Source: Paramecium pentaurelia
Lineage: Eukaryota; Ciliophora; Oligohymenophorea; Peniculida; Parameciidae
Direction: 5' to 3'
Assembly: GCA_905183005.1 (NCBI GenBank)
Contig: CAJJDO010000003.1
Location: 704,659 to 768,658, forward strand
Length of the DNA: 64,000 bases
Part shown: positions 11,577 through 23,602 of the stretch, one piece after another
How the letters are laid out: each line of letters begins with the position of its first letter
How positions within the stretch are numbered: the first letter of the stretch is position 1
Notes under the pieces: generated by a model
Told to the model about the DNA's origin: nothing
Database searches by the model: none
Seen by the model: only the letters and a program-made list of their open reading frames with translations
Made by a program: the position numbers and the translations under genes

Positions 11577-12669
11577 AATTAATTATATTATTGATAAAAT
11601 TCCATCATTTTTTAATATTATACTTAAATTAACTTCCATGTATTCATCCTATTAGAATATATTATATTTATTATGATATTCTCTCAAAATTAATCATAAA
11701 AAAGGTTGTCTAAGATTTTGATTAAGAGCTACGTTATTTACATTATTCTAATCTTCATTTTTACACAAATTCTTAACCTTCTTCAATGTGTTCATCACCA
11801 TATTCTAATTCAAAAATAAAATCTTTAAATCTAAGGCTCCTTTTTCGTAAATCTCAAATATGTTACAAATTATAAAAATTTACTAATTAAATTGGAAATG
11901 ACAATATCAATTCAGCTATTCAAATATTATCAATTTTATTCTTATTTCAGATATTATAATTAAGGATAGTACAATTTATCAATTAAATTACCGAAACAAC
12001 GAAATCTTACAGGTTTTATTGCAAATAATAATTTATTTTCTTCAATAATCACAATTTATAACATCTTCTATAAATAATCCCTGTTTAGCTAATATTCCAA
12101 TTTTCTTTGAATTTCCAATTCTATAAATTTTTTAAGAAATATCAATTTTGTAAAATTAACTAAAATATTAGAGTAGAAATTATTATATGCTATTGAATTC
12201 TTTTAAAAATAAAATAACTCATACAATCAAATCTTAATTTATATAAACTAAAAGACTAAAGCCTTATTTTAAGAGCAATATTAATTTGTTAAAAAGTTTA
12301 GTAACTTACTTCTTATATAAAATTATAAATTTAATTAGCTAAGTTTAATATTTTAAAATAAAATTATCCTCTTGATATATTGAAAATTAATTCTTATATC
12401 ACCAAAAACTGAATGCTCTCTTCAAATAAAAACAAAATTTCTTAAAATAGACTTAAACTATCTCATTAATATTCTAATTAATAAATATTTTGAAATATTT
12501 AAATAGCTAATATTATATCCTACATTCTATTTAAGTATTAGTTAATCAATGCTAATTTATTTTAAAGCAATGTTTAATTAACTTCAACATGATGAAATCA
12601 AAATAATTAAGACTATCATGTTTTGAAAATTGAAATATAAATAAATTTTTAAAGAAAAATCCTAAGTAA
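11577..12669. other. Region between LITAF gene and kinase; mostly noncoding
   Basis: Contains one poorly resolved minus-strand gene at 11,694-12,064 (listed separately). From 12,130 to 12,669 no convincing coding frame is seen on either strand. Confidence 0.5.
11694..12064 (-). CDS. Unresolved small gene (introns not settled)
   Basis: Two protein-like open segments lie in different frames. The upstream one starts at ATG 12062-12064 (VIIEENKLLFAIKPVRFRCF). The downstream one ends at TGA 11694-11696 (ICNIFEIYEKGALDLKILF; NTLKKVKNLCKNEDQNN). No canonical short intron joins them cleanly, and a third open piece upstream (KKIGILAKQGLFIEDV) may be exon 1. No family recognised. It could be a real gene with an unusual intron or a decaying one. 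Confidence 0.35.
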
Positions 12670-15298
12670 TCAATACTCCTTATCCCAATTAGGATCACGA
12701 GCCTTTTCAGGTTTGTAAACATTTTAAGCTGTAGCAAGATCATTCTAGTCTATTAATTACACTATACTTTAATTTCTTCGGTAATCAATTTACCAACCTA
12801 GATAGCTTTTTAAACATCTTTATCACTATGTAATTTATTTTTAGGTGGCAAATAAGGAGGTTTTAATTCTCTATTAATGAGAAGATCCTAAATTTTAAAT
12901 ATTGGAATTTACATAATCAAATCTTTCAAAAAAAGGGTTATTTTTCAAACTAGCATAAGATGATCCTAATCTAAGTTCTGGTGTTTTACTAAGCAATTAC
13001 TCTATCAATTTCTTTGCTTTTCTATCCTTCAATACTGATGGAAATGTTAACTATTTCTTTTAAATTTCCTCATATATTTCATATCTAATAGATAATTCAT
13101 AAACAAATTTACGGGTCGTCTGCATCTTCAGCATATGGAACATTTCCACACATAAACTCATACAGACAGACTCCTATAGACCATAGATCAACTGAATATG
13201 TATATCCCTTTCCAGTTAAGATTTCCGGGGCCATATAATGTGGAGTTCCAATAATTGTATATGTTCTACCATTTTTACTCTTTAAATTCTTAGCTGTTCC
13301 TAAATCAATCAATTTCATGAATCCCTAATATTTATAAATGTTGATAATACTTTTTCATCAATCATTATATTTTCTGGTTTAATATCCCTATAAATGATAT
13401 TATTCAAGTGTAAATATTCCATACACAAAATCAAAGATCCTATATAGAATTGTGAATCATAAGTATTAAGCAATCCAATATCTCTGATTACATCGAAAAG
13501 CTCCATTCCCTTAATATATTCTTCCAAGAAGTAAATATAAGTATTGTCTTTGAAACTTCTAGCAAAATGCATTATTAATGGAAAATTAACAGTTTCTAAA
13601 GCTATTTTTTCTTAGGCCAAATGCTTTTCAAGATTTTATTCAATAATTTAAGCTTTTGATATACATTTCAAAGCATATATCTTTTTATCCATTTTATTAT
13701 GGACCAAATAAACATTTCCAAATTATCCTTAACCCAATTTCTTCACATAAATCAATTAATCCAACTAAAAATGCTTATAAATATCTTATTTTTGACCTTC
13801 CTCTTTTTTTATAAATCTATCATGGGCTTTTTCATTCTTAGCAAATATTTATTCTAAAGATCCTCCAATAATCTCAAAAAACTATTTAAATGTTATTATT
13901 GCAATCATTCCTTCATCTTTCATTATAACTGCCTCTCCTAGCTTAACATTTTCTCCTTAATCTAAAAATTTATCTCCAAACATTTATCCCTTTTCTAATA
14001 CTTCTTTTCCATATTTTATAGACCCTTACAATACAATAATTATCTCTCTACAAACTTATCCTTTCTCTATGATTATTTCTTCACTCTTCTTTTGTTTTTA
14101 TTACATATTACTGACTATTCTTTCTACTTACAACTTTGTCAATTTACTAAGTACAACATGTCTCTCAAATGCCCATCTCTAAAGATTACTATACATAATC
14201 AACTGTATCTTATCTCCTAATATTCTAGTTAAATCATCCCTTGCTAAAGCTAAAACTGTCACATCTTCTTTAATAGCCTTTGCTGTAGCTCCTCTAACAG
14301 AATTTTAATATAAAGCTTATTCTCCTAAAGATTCACCTTCTTTCATTACTCTTATTTCCTTTCCTCCTCTAGATATTTAAATTTCTCCTTTTTTAATAAT
14401 GAAGAATGAATCAGCCTGATCTCCTTCATTAACTATAATCTCTCCAGCTTTAAAATTTAAATTTATTAAGGCTGATGGTATTGCTGCTTTTTAATCATCA
14501 GTTAATGATTCTATTTATATAATTTTTAATTTTTACCAAAAAACTACACTTTATTAATAAATTCCTTATTTTAATCATAATCTTTTTATGAAATTAATTC
14601 TATCGCTTTTCTTACAGTATTTCTATCAATTGCCCAAAATGCACAATCTAAAAAATATATATATTATTACCTCCTACTGCCTTAACTGAAGCAGATCTTG
14701 GTGCATTATATAATAAAGCTAGTTCTCCAAAAGCTTCAGCACTTTTTAAAGTTTTTTTTATTTCATTATTGATTATAATCTAGCATTATCCACGTTCAAT
14801 TAGAAAGTATGAACTTGCCTTATCACCTTGCTTAAAAACCATTTATCCATCAGGAACTGTGCAATAAAACATTTTATCAATTACTTTCACTCTTATCTAC
14901 TAAAAATATTTTTATACTTGTCCTCTGGTTGTAATTATCCAAAAATAAAACTATTTCCAAAAGCATTCAAAAGCAATTAATAATCAAATGGACTTTTTAT
15001 TTTTTCTTATTTTTGAACATTTTCATAGATGACTTCTTGATCAATAACTGCAGCTATTTTTCCCATCTTCTTTTGCTCTTTTCTTTTAGGCTAAGTTACA
15101 TAGAATTTTCATCATTACTTCATTCTCTTATTTTGCTTAATCAATTGATTAACCTGGTTCTTCTTATTTTTCAGGTATTTGAGTTTTAACTTCTTCATGT
15201 TTTTGAGGCTGCATCTATTAAATAGGAGGAGGTTAAGATAAAGTAACCTCTTAATCGTTTTTATCATTAATTGGACTTTACCTACAAATATTACCCAT
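12670..15298 (-). CDS. cGMP-dependent-type protein kinase (three cNMP-binding domains plus kinase)
   Basis: AGC kinase of the PKG class: cyclic nucleotide binding releases the catalytic domain to phosphorylate Ser/Thr. Starts MGNICRQSPIND (possible N-myristoylation), Pro/Gln-rich leader, then a 28-nt intron. Cyclic-nucleotide pockets are visible as FGELALLYNAPRSAS and LGEQALYQNSVRGATAKA, with a third, more divergent domain (FGDKFLDQGENVKLGEAV). The kinase domain has ALK at the Lys position (KKIYALKCISK), catalytic loop YRDIKPENIMID, DLG in place of DFG, and GTPHYMAPEIL. A 26-nt intron falls between the catalytic loop and DLG. C-terminus is PEKARDPNWDKEY after a 23-nt intron; stop 12670-12672. 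About 840 residues. DLG and the GTPHYMAPE loop match ciliate and apicomplexan PKGs. Whether it responds to cGMP or cAMP cannot be read from sequence alone. Confidence 0.88.
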
Positions 15299-16360
15299 TA
15301 ATGATTGTATTTATTTATTTATTAATAAAATAAATATATTATATTTAATTTATCTCTTTTATTTTAACTCAAATTTCCTAGTCTAACTATACTAATGCAT
15401 TAGATTTTCCATTTCCTTTATTATTCAAGTTTTAATTAAGATATTTAGATATATTAATTAAGGTAATCTTTTTAATTAATTTTTTTTTTCTTAACCATCA
15501 ATTATCAAAATTGAATAATTTGAATAAAACCAATTTATTTTAGTAAATTTTGATAATTTAAAAGAAAATAGGAAAAAACCTTTTGGAATAAGTTTTAAGA
15601 AAAGTTAGATTATAAATTTATTATATTAAGGATATAAATTATTCTTAAAATTTTATTGATAAATTCATCATAATTATTATGATAATACATCTGATTCTTC
15701 TATTTTTTAATAAAAATGAAGATTTCTAATTTTGTTATCATAATAAGTATTTTTCTTATCTAATTTTCCTATTGAAACACTTAATATAATTTAATATGCT
15801 TGCATTTGATAAAATCTCTGAATTTATAAAAATAATCCACTCTATGCTCAGAATTTGTATCAATTACTGAATTGTAAGGCAATAGTTTTTAAGATTTTTT
15901 ACATTAAACCACAAAAGCAAAGAGAATTAAATATCCCCACTGTTATTGATAACTTAAGATTAGACATACTATTTTACTCTCTTTAAATTCTAGATACCAA
16001 AAAATCAAAAAACTTCAACTAAACTTCTCAGTATTATTTGAATGTTCATTTTCTTTCTTAAGATCATCCAAAAACAACAAAGCATTTATTTATATTTGCT
16101 TTAATTAGTTTATCAAATTTGAATATCATAAGAAATTGTTCTAATGTATATTGTTAAATTCGAATGTTTAAAAATTAGGATATGCATCAAATTTATAATT
16201 TTTAATAGTTTTTGCAACCTATTTAATTTCTATTATTGGAAAATATATAATAATTAATTTTTTATTATATATTTTGAGTTGATGATATTAATTTTTTCAC
16301 TATTTTTATTTTTTTAATATATATCAATATCATAAATAAATAATATACATATATTTATCA
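15299..16360 (-). pseudogene. Decayed or unresolved minus-strand gene (about 15,530-16,260)
   Basis: Several protein-like pieces appear on the minus strand in alternating frames: KTIKNYKFDAYPNFQTFEFN, LEQFLMIFKFDKLIKANIN, LDDLKKENEHSNNTEKF, then LPYNSVIDTNSEHRVDYFYK and EESDVLSQ. The frame changes and TGA codons between them cannot all be explained by 18-35-nt GT-AG introns. It therefore looks like a gene accumulating frameshifts, although several unusual introns or base errors are possible. No family recognised. 15,299-15,530 and 16,260-16,360 are noncoding by eye. Confidence 0.4.
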
Positions 16361-17948
16361 TCATTAACAAGTTTTTAAAAGTCTTAAGTGTTCATCCCTT
16401 ATTTTAATAAACTTATCATTAAATGAATTAAGCATATTTGTTAAATGTTTTATTTATTCATTCTGTTATGCAATATGTATAGAAGATTAATTATCTTAAA
16501 CTAATATAGTTTTGGACTCTAATTATTTGATTTTAACTTCAGATCTTTCATTAATTTATTTCCAAGCCTTAATCTATTATTCTTAATTTTGTAGTTTTTC
16601 TTTTAACATATCTATTTCCTTCTTATAATTTTCTTCTTAAATTAACATACTCATATGTAATGCATAATATTAATCATTATTTTAATTTAAATCTTAAGCA
16701 AGGTTTATTTGATCATTAGTATTCATCCGAGAATCTTGTCTTAAATCAGTAACATCAAAAGAATTCAATCTAGATTCTCTTCTTGAAGCTTCTCTAATTT
16801 TTTCATTCAAAGAAACTTCTTTTTAATGAAATTCATTATTAATATCAGCAATTTTTTATTAAAGTGATTGAATTTCTGCTTCTAATGATAAAGTTCTTTT
16901 TTTTTCACTTTAAAAGGAATTAAATATTTCCTAGAAAGAGGTTTATAATTTATTTATTTATCTATCTTTATCTTCTATAAGTTTAGTATAACATAGTTTT
17001 TATTATGATAATTTTTCTTTGGTTTATTCATATTTTTATTCTTATTTTATATATTACATGATTTTAAGTTTCAATTATTCATTCTCTAATCGTGTATTAT
17101 CTTTTAATAAATTAGCCTCCTTTATTTAACTTATCTATTACTAAACCTTAATTTCTAATTCTCTAGTTTTTTATTAGGTTGACCATAATTATTTATTTAA
17201 TTCTTCTAATTCTTTAATTTTCTCTTCATTAAAAGAAGATTTTCTCTCTAAATTGCTAATAAATGTACGTTTTACCATGAGATTCCAACATAACTAATTG
17301 TTCAGTCTTTTCTTTATTCTCTTAATCCAACTTTTTGATAGACATCTTTTATTCTATAATTTCATTCATTAGAACTTAGTTTTAATGGATTAATTTTTAA
17401 TTTTCTGTTTCTAATTCATCTATTTTATCCAATAAACTTTTATCCTCAGATTATGAAAATGGTTCAACTAAAGTCTATAAAAATTAGGAAATTAATTCTT
17501 GCTTTTTTTCTGGTAATTATAAGACCGCTACAAAAAAATCATCTTAGAAATCACTCTATAAAATTAGCTAAAAACATAGAAATAATAAAAACTTAACAAA
17601 TTATTCCAAATAGTTTTAAAATCTAAGTCTCATTTTTATCTTTTGCTATTTCCATAACATTTAAATCTAATTATTTGTGTGTATAATCTGTTAATTTATC
17701 AACTATTAATTTCAATCTAGACATATTCAGAGCCCAATTATCTATATATGATTAATTTTCTAAGACCTAAATGAATTTTATTTAAATCATACATGAAATA
17801 TAGATCCAAAGTGATCGGTGTTAATATGATTTAAAATTTGAATAAATAATGTACCATCAACATATTCTTTAAAATTTGTATGATATTTTAAAAAGGTGAT
17901 TTTATTCATCCAATCTACTATTGCTGACAAAAGTTCTTAATTTTACAT
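16361..17948 (-). CDS. HOOK-family microtubule/dynein adaptor
   Basis: HOOK proteins tie vesicles or other cargo to microtubules and activate dynein. Starts MQNQELLSAIVDWMNKITFL, the N-terminal HOOK (calponin-homology-like) domain; further pieces match the family block order: DGTLFIQILNHINTDHFG, then after a 26-27-nt intron WALNMSRLKLIVDKLTDY and MEIAKDKNE. The rest is a long coiled coil (LDKIDELETENQKLIHQN; ASRRESRLNSFDVTDLRQD; EKLQNQEQQIKAWKQINE) ending at TGA 16361-16363. About 500 residues, somewhat shorter than the 700-aa animal proteins, missing the FHIP-binding end. The first ~475 bp of the gene also appear at 18,484-18,958 as an exact copy created at an assembly join. Confidence 0.8.
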
Positions 17949-19492
17949 TTTTTTTTTATTAAAAATAAATTAAATTTAATATAAAAGGATTCTTTACATT
18001 TGCAATTTATTTATCAACTACTCAAAAATGAAAGTATTTATTAGATTTTAAGAATATATTAATGACTAAATAAGAATATGTTCCACCTACAATTATTAAT
18101 TTGAATGAAATAATCCATACATCTATTCTTAAGGAAATTGATGGTAATAAATACAATAGTAATTACCTTAATATTTATAACCAAATTTCTCAGCTTTTTT
18201 AATTGTCTCAAAAATTCAACAACAAAATGATTTCAATCAAATAGATGATTATATGAGACATAAAAAAGATATTAAAATTTATTTGTTGAATAGAAATTTA
18301 AAGCTTATAATTCTATATTTGAATAATTAAATATACTCTTTGTTTAAATTTGATAATTGATGATTGATTAATAATTAATTTTATTAACTCTAAGTTATTT
18401 TAATAAAATTTAAGTCAATACCATAAAATTTTAACAAGGTTTGATATTTATAGTAAAATTCTTAGTTGAGAATATAAATAGANTCTATAAAAATTAGGAA
18501 ATTAATTCTTGCTTTTTTTCTGGTAATTATAAGACCGCTACAAAAAAATCATCTTAGAAATCACTCTATAAAATTAGCTAAAAACATAGAAATAATAAAA
18601 ACTTAACAAATTATTCCAAATAGTTTTAAAATCTAAGTCTCATTTTTATCTTTTGCTATTTCCATAACATTTAAATCTAATTATTTGTGTGTATAATCTG
18701 TTAATTTATCAACTATTAATTTCAATCTAGACATATTCAGAGCCCAATTATCTATATATGATTAATTTTCTAAGACCTAAATGAATTTTATTTAAATCAT
18801 ACATGAAATATAGATCCAAAGTGATCGGTGTTAATATGATTTAAAATTTGAATAAATAATGTACCATCAACATATTCTTTAAAATTTGTATGATATTTTA
18901 AAAAGGTGATTTTATTCATCCAATCTACTATTGCTGACAAAAGTTCTTAATTTTACATTTTTTTTTTATTAAAAATAAATTAAATTTAATATAAAAGGAT
19001 TCTTTACATTTGCAATTTATTTATCAACTACTCAAAAATGAAAGTATTTATTAGATTTTAAGAATATATTAATGACTAAATAAGAATATGTTCCACCTAC
19101 AATTATTAATTTGAATGAAATAATCCATACATCTATTCTTAAGGAAATTGATGGTAATAAATACAATAGTAATTACCTTAATATTTATAACCAAATTTCT
19201 CAGCTTTTTTAATTGTCTCAAAAATTCAACAACAAAATGATTTCAATCAAATAGATGATTATATGAGACATAAAAAAGATATTAAAATTTATTTGTTGAA
19301 TAGAAATTTAAAGCTTATAATTCTATATTTGAATAATTAAATATACTCTTTGTTTAAATTTGATAATTGATGATTGATTAATAATTAATTTTATTAACTC
19401 TAAGTTATTTTAATAAAATTTAAGTCAATACCATAAAATTTTAACAAGGTTTGATATTTATAGTAAAATTCTTAGTTGAGAATATAAATAGA
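17474..19492. repeat. Exact 1,009-bp direct repeat flanking a single N
   Basis: 17,474-18,482 and 18,484-19,492 are identical over every line compared (offset 1,010), separated only by the N at 18,483. The unit carries the 5' part of the HOOK gene plus its upstream DNA. Exact identity with one N between is the signature of two overlapping contig ends that were not merged, so 18,484-19,492 should be treated as duplicate sequence and its HOOK fragment (start ATG near 18,958) not counted as a gene. Confidence 0.93.
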
Positions 19493-20034
19493 TTTTATAA
19501 AAAAGGAATAATACTAAATATTAAAAAAAAATTATTTGATAAAAATATAATTTCATAAAGTATTTAGAACATTGTCGTTAGAATTTTGTATTAGATAGAG
19601 GATTTTCTATTGAAATTTAAAAAAAATAAACTCTAACATATTTAAACTGTTAATAGATTTATATACTTAATTGAATGTTATTTTCAATAAGTATCAATCT
19701 AATAGAGATGAAAAATTATCATTTATTAATATTTATTAATTTAATTATAATCAATAATTAGAGTATTACAGAAGGTTGGAATTATTATATAATTATAGAT
19801 TTAACATAAATAAAAGAGATATTAATTGATAAATTGAGACAATAAAGTTTTCAAAAAAATATTAAGTTTTAATAAAATAGTTTGTAGTGTTCTAAGTCAG
19901 ACAACTAATTAGATTAGAGAAATGATATTAAAATCAAAGATTAAAATATTTTACTTTACATGATTTTTAAGATATTTTTGAACAGTTTAATAAATCTAAT
20001 TGACTGAAATTTTATATATATAAAAATATTATTA
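19493..20034. other. Intergenic, nothing supportable
   Basis: AT-rich DNA upstream of the next + strand gene. All six frames are broken by TGA at short intervals; a few Lys/Asn/Gln-rich open pieces of 20-40 codons are not distinguishable from chance. Confidence 0.6.
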
Positions 20035-20976
20035 ATGAATACTTAGGATGAAATACTATTGTTAAAGAAGTGTATTTGTGAATTTTTAAATAAATTACTT
20101 CCCACAATTAAGGATCCATTAATTTTAACTAGATAAAGACTTAGCTAATTCAAAACTGTGCTATTAGATGAATTAAAAACCATATAGGATGTGTATTTCT
20201 ATGTCCAAACACTCTAATTTCAAGAAGGGTTAATCTTAAGGACTGATCCAAAGATTGAGCATTACAGAAATCCTTCAGGAACTAATTTAGACATTTTGAA
20301 TCTAAATTCAAACCCAACTATATCAGAAAAGAGAGTAATTCCTAATTCATTAGGTTTAAATAGAGGAATAGATTCTTTATAAACAAATGTTGGAAACTAT
20401 ACGAACTTGAAGATTGAGAATACAACTACAACTTGTTAGCAAAATCCAAATGTTGAAGATTAATTAGATAAGGAGATTCCAAAATTGGGCAAGGATATCT
20501 TTTTTAAAAGACCTTCAACAAGGAAGTTATCTATTAAGACTAAAGATACTAAAGCTTAAGAAAATAATTATAAACCAATTGATGAAATTTAAAAATTAAA
20601 TGTTTATGGATAAAGAGTAGATACTTTTAGTGTTCTAAATAATTATAGTAAGAAGACTTCCTTTTTTGATAAGGAGACTTTGCTCAATGAAATTAAGGAG
20701 AGTGAAAAAATAATTCGTAAGCACACAACTACTTTAAATGCTGTATATAGTAGAAGTTTTGAAATTCTAACTGGTGACAAAGAATAAAATTCAGAATAAT
20801 TAAACAGTATTTAATAAAGTTTACGTGCATAATAAGATATAAGAGAATTATAAAATGCATAAAGGAATGCTACATTGAAAGGGTATTCGATTTATGCTAA
20901 GAAGGATAAGGATATTGCAAAATAGAGAATTGATGAAATTGCATAAATAAATGATAAAAAGAAACTATATTTTTGA
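20035..20976 (+). CDS. Hypothetical protein, 313 aa, single exon
   Basis: ATG at 20035, TGA at 20974-20976, no introns. Soluble and charged. Helical N-terminus (EILLLKKCICEFLNKLLPTI), a disordered Ser/Thr/Asn/Lys-rich middle (KRPSTRKLSIKTKDTKAQ) and a coiled-coil-like C-terminus (LRAQQDIRELQNAQRNATLK). No family recognised. It lies 24 bp upstream of the FLVCR-like carrier on the same strand, which is just close packing. Codon use and uninterrupted frame argue for a real gene. Confidence 0.75.
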
Positions 20977-21000
20977 TGAATATATTTAATATATAGATTA

Positions 21001-22485
21001 ATGAATAAATTATATCCAACAGATAATATACATCATTAATATGTTGAATATCCTTAACGTTGGCTACAATTAATCTTGTTTTTGTGTGCTTTACTTTCTA
21101 ACATTATGTTTGGATTTTCACTTTCCCCTATTGTTAAGGAAATCTCATTAGTTTATCAAGTTGATAGTAGGTAAGAAATCATTTAAATGATGAAGATATT
21201 TGTAATTTTTGACTATAAGTTTTACTGTCTTTTCTGTAATCATGATAATACCAGGAAACATTCTTAATGAAAAATATGGAGTTAGAATGAGTATTATGAT
21301 AGGTAATGAAAGATTGGAGTATTTAAGGTTGTGCGTTAACTTTTATAGATTCTATATTTGCAATTTTTATCAATGTTTCTTTTTGGTTTTTCTTTATTGG
21401 ATAATTGATTTCTTTAATAGGATTTCCTTTTAGATTGATTAGTGCTTCTAAATTTGTTGCTAATTGGTTTTTTCCTGAAAATAGAATTCTTATAATGGAA
21501 TCATTGCATTAGTTTTTAATGCAAGTTCAGGAATATCTATTAGAATTTCATTAATTGTTTTAGGAGACTTTTAGATACACGATCATCCAACAGATGATTA
21601 GATAGAATTAGGACGTGCTTTAATTGAGAGTTTAATGTTTTTGATATTTGGGTTGATGATTTTATTATGTGTACCACCAATTTTGTTTTCCCTAAGTAAG
21701 CCAATTATTCCTCCTAGTTATAGTGCTTCAGATGTATATATATTATGTCATTAGGAATGCGTTAGAGAAGATTATCACTAAGCCAATGTTATTGTGGCTA
21801 ACAATCCTGATTTCATATTGTTAACTATTAGTTTTGCATTTATCTTAGGAACAATAACATTATTTACTTTGTAGATGGAATATTTAATATCACCCTTCGA
21901 TTATTCTCTTAAAGATTAAAGTAATTTAGTTTTTGTGGGAGTAATTGCTGGTTTGATTGGAGATATTTGTGTTGGAACTGCAATAAAGAGGTCATAATCT
22001 TATAAAAAATTGTTGAGAATTTGTAATATTTTAGTGACTGTACTTTTTGGAATTCTCATACTAGCTCTTCATGTAAACAAAATATTCTTCTTTATTGTTT
22101 ATTTTTTATTATGTGGAAGTTCTGCCGTAATGGCTTTGACTTTTGAATTCTCTTGTGAATTATGTTTACCATTGAGTGAAAACACTACAATAGCCATGTT
22201 AGGGTTCTTTGGTAACCTTCTTAATTTTTTGTAAGGAATTCCTGAAATCTTAATCCTCAAGGTATCTATACTTCTTAATTAGGAGACAATTAATTATGTT
22301 CAACTTTGGCTATGATATTTATGTTAATTTTGATTAGTAGCTCTAATTTTTTGACTATGAAAATTAACGAAAACCTTAAAAGATCAGAATAAGATATTCA
22401 ATTAGATGATAGAATTGAAAAGGAAAATACTGAAGTCAGCTTATTAGATTAATAAAAATTTAATAATAACAATGATGATTATTGA
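21001..22485 (+). CDS. MFS transporter, FLVCR-like, with two unexplained frame shifts
   Basis: Twelve-helix major facilitator resembling the FLVCR/DIRC2 branch (heme, choline or related small-molecule carriers). Start MNKLYPTDNIHHQYVEYP, first helix LILFLCALLSNIMFGFSL. A 25-nt intron at 21171-21195 and another near 21,303-21,327 restore the frame. The conserved FVANWFFPENR motif is followed by loss of frame at about 21,485; downstream helices resume as ALVFNASSGISIRISLIVLG. Helix regions such as LTISFAFILGTITLF and LLRICNILVTVLFGILILAL are clear. A second frame change occurs near 22,260 before the last helix (AMIFMLILISSSNF) and an acidic tail ending NNNNDDY. A 29-nt intron could cover the first shift but would delete the conserved motif. 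The gene may be starting to decay or the assembly has base errors. Confidence 0.7.
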
Positions 22486-22511
22486 TTATATATATTAAAT
22501 TAATATAATTT

Positions 22512-22782
22512 ATGCTAAAGGTAATTGGCTTTTTATTATTGCTTCATTCAGCCATTTCATTAATTAGATATAGAAAGCATTTAATCTATAAGGACATGGC
22601 TGATTAATACCATATACCTTTAGATGTATTAATATTTATAAATCTGATAGATATTGTTGGAGATAATTATTGGATTTGCTTTGAACTTGTTTTTTGGAGT
22701 TATTATGGATAAAAGATTTGTTAACATTCATGAATTTCCTCATAAAAAAACGTATACTTTAAATTAACAATCATAGATATGA
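22512..22782 (+). CDS. EMC5: ER membrane protein complex subunit 5 (EMC5/MMGT1)
   Basis: EMC5 is a small two-helix subunit of the EMC insertase, which places tail-anchored and multi-pass proteins into the ER membrane. Predicted 81 residues: first helix LKVIGFLLLLHSAISLI, a polar loop, then the family signature IPLDILLEIIIGFALNLFFG (compare LPxDI...Q.LLxF in animal EMC5). This is created exactly by removing the 25-nt intron 22626-22650. The C-terminal block RFVNIHEFPHKKTYTLN fits the conserved end of the family, slightly short of the usual HR-terminal motif. It starts 26 bp after the MFS stop. Small size but good pattern agreement. Confidence 0.7.
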
Positions 22783-22932
22783 CTAGGCATTCCAAAGACT
22801 TAATTTTAGATAACCATGTGGAAGAGGAGGAGTATTATAATCAGTAGTAAGAGATAAAATTGGAAATTTTGACATAAAAAATTGATAAAATTTGTGTACA
22901 TTATTACATTTGTTTTTTTATACATATTTAAT
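22783..22932. other. Convergent spacer between EMC5 and eEF1B-gamma
   Basis: About 150 bp separate the two stop codons. No element is recognised. Confidence 0.5.
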
Positions 22933-23547
22933 TCATCTAAAATAATATAAGGCTCTTGCTGTAAGTCCTTAAACCTTTGATTCATCTTCAGTTTAATTAA
23001 GCCAATATTCTTCAAATAATGCTCTGTCTTCTTATTTAGAAGCATCAAGTTTTCTCAATTATAAATATTCAAATGTTGGATGATCTTTCTATATAAAATT
23101 AAAATAAACTCTTACTAAATACTATGGAATTTCAGTTCCTCTCCATATCCAAGCTCCACTAATTTAAAGATCTGGAACATCTCCATAGACACCATGAATA
23201 GCAAATGCCCATTTTTTAAAATGAGGATCAGTTCTTTAAAGAAATCCATTGCAATTATTTCTAAATGAAATCAAAACTTTTCCTTCTTATTCAGCCTTAA
23301 TGTATTTAATAATCCAAATTGACCATCCTTAAGAATCAAATATATTCCAAAAGTTTTTAAATTCTGCAGCAAAATCTTTTGATGCTAAAAATTATCTTTT
23401 CCAATCATCAATGTTGAAAGTAGATTATGGTAATAAATCAAACTCACATTATTATTTTTTTGGTTTTTCTTCTTCATCTTCATCTTTGGGAGCAGCCTTT
23501 TATTATTATAGTTATTATGTATTTTATGGTTATTTTTATTTTTACAA

Positions 23548-23602
<55 letters not shown>

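Noticed and set aside
15299..16260. Reading this as an intact gene with many mini-introns
   Set aside because: The needed frame switches do not coincide with usable GT...AG pairs of 18-35 nt at several points, so a pseudogene or unresolved gene is the safer call.
18484..18958. A second, truncated HOOK gene
   Set aside because: Identical to the 5' end of the first copy and bounded by an N, so it is an assembly duplicate.
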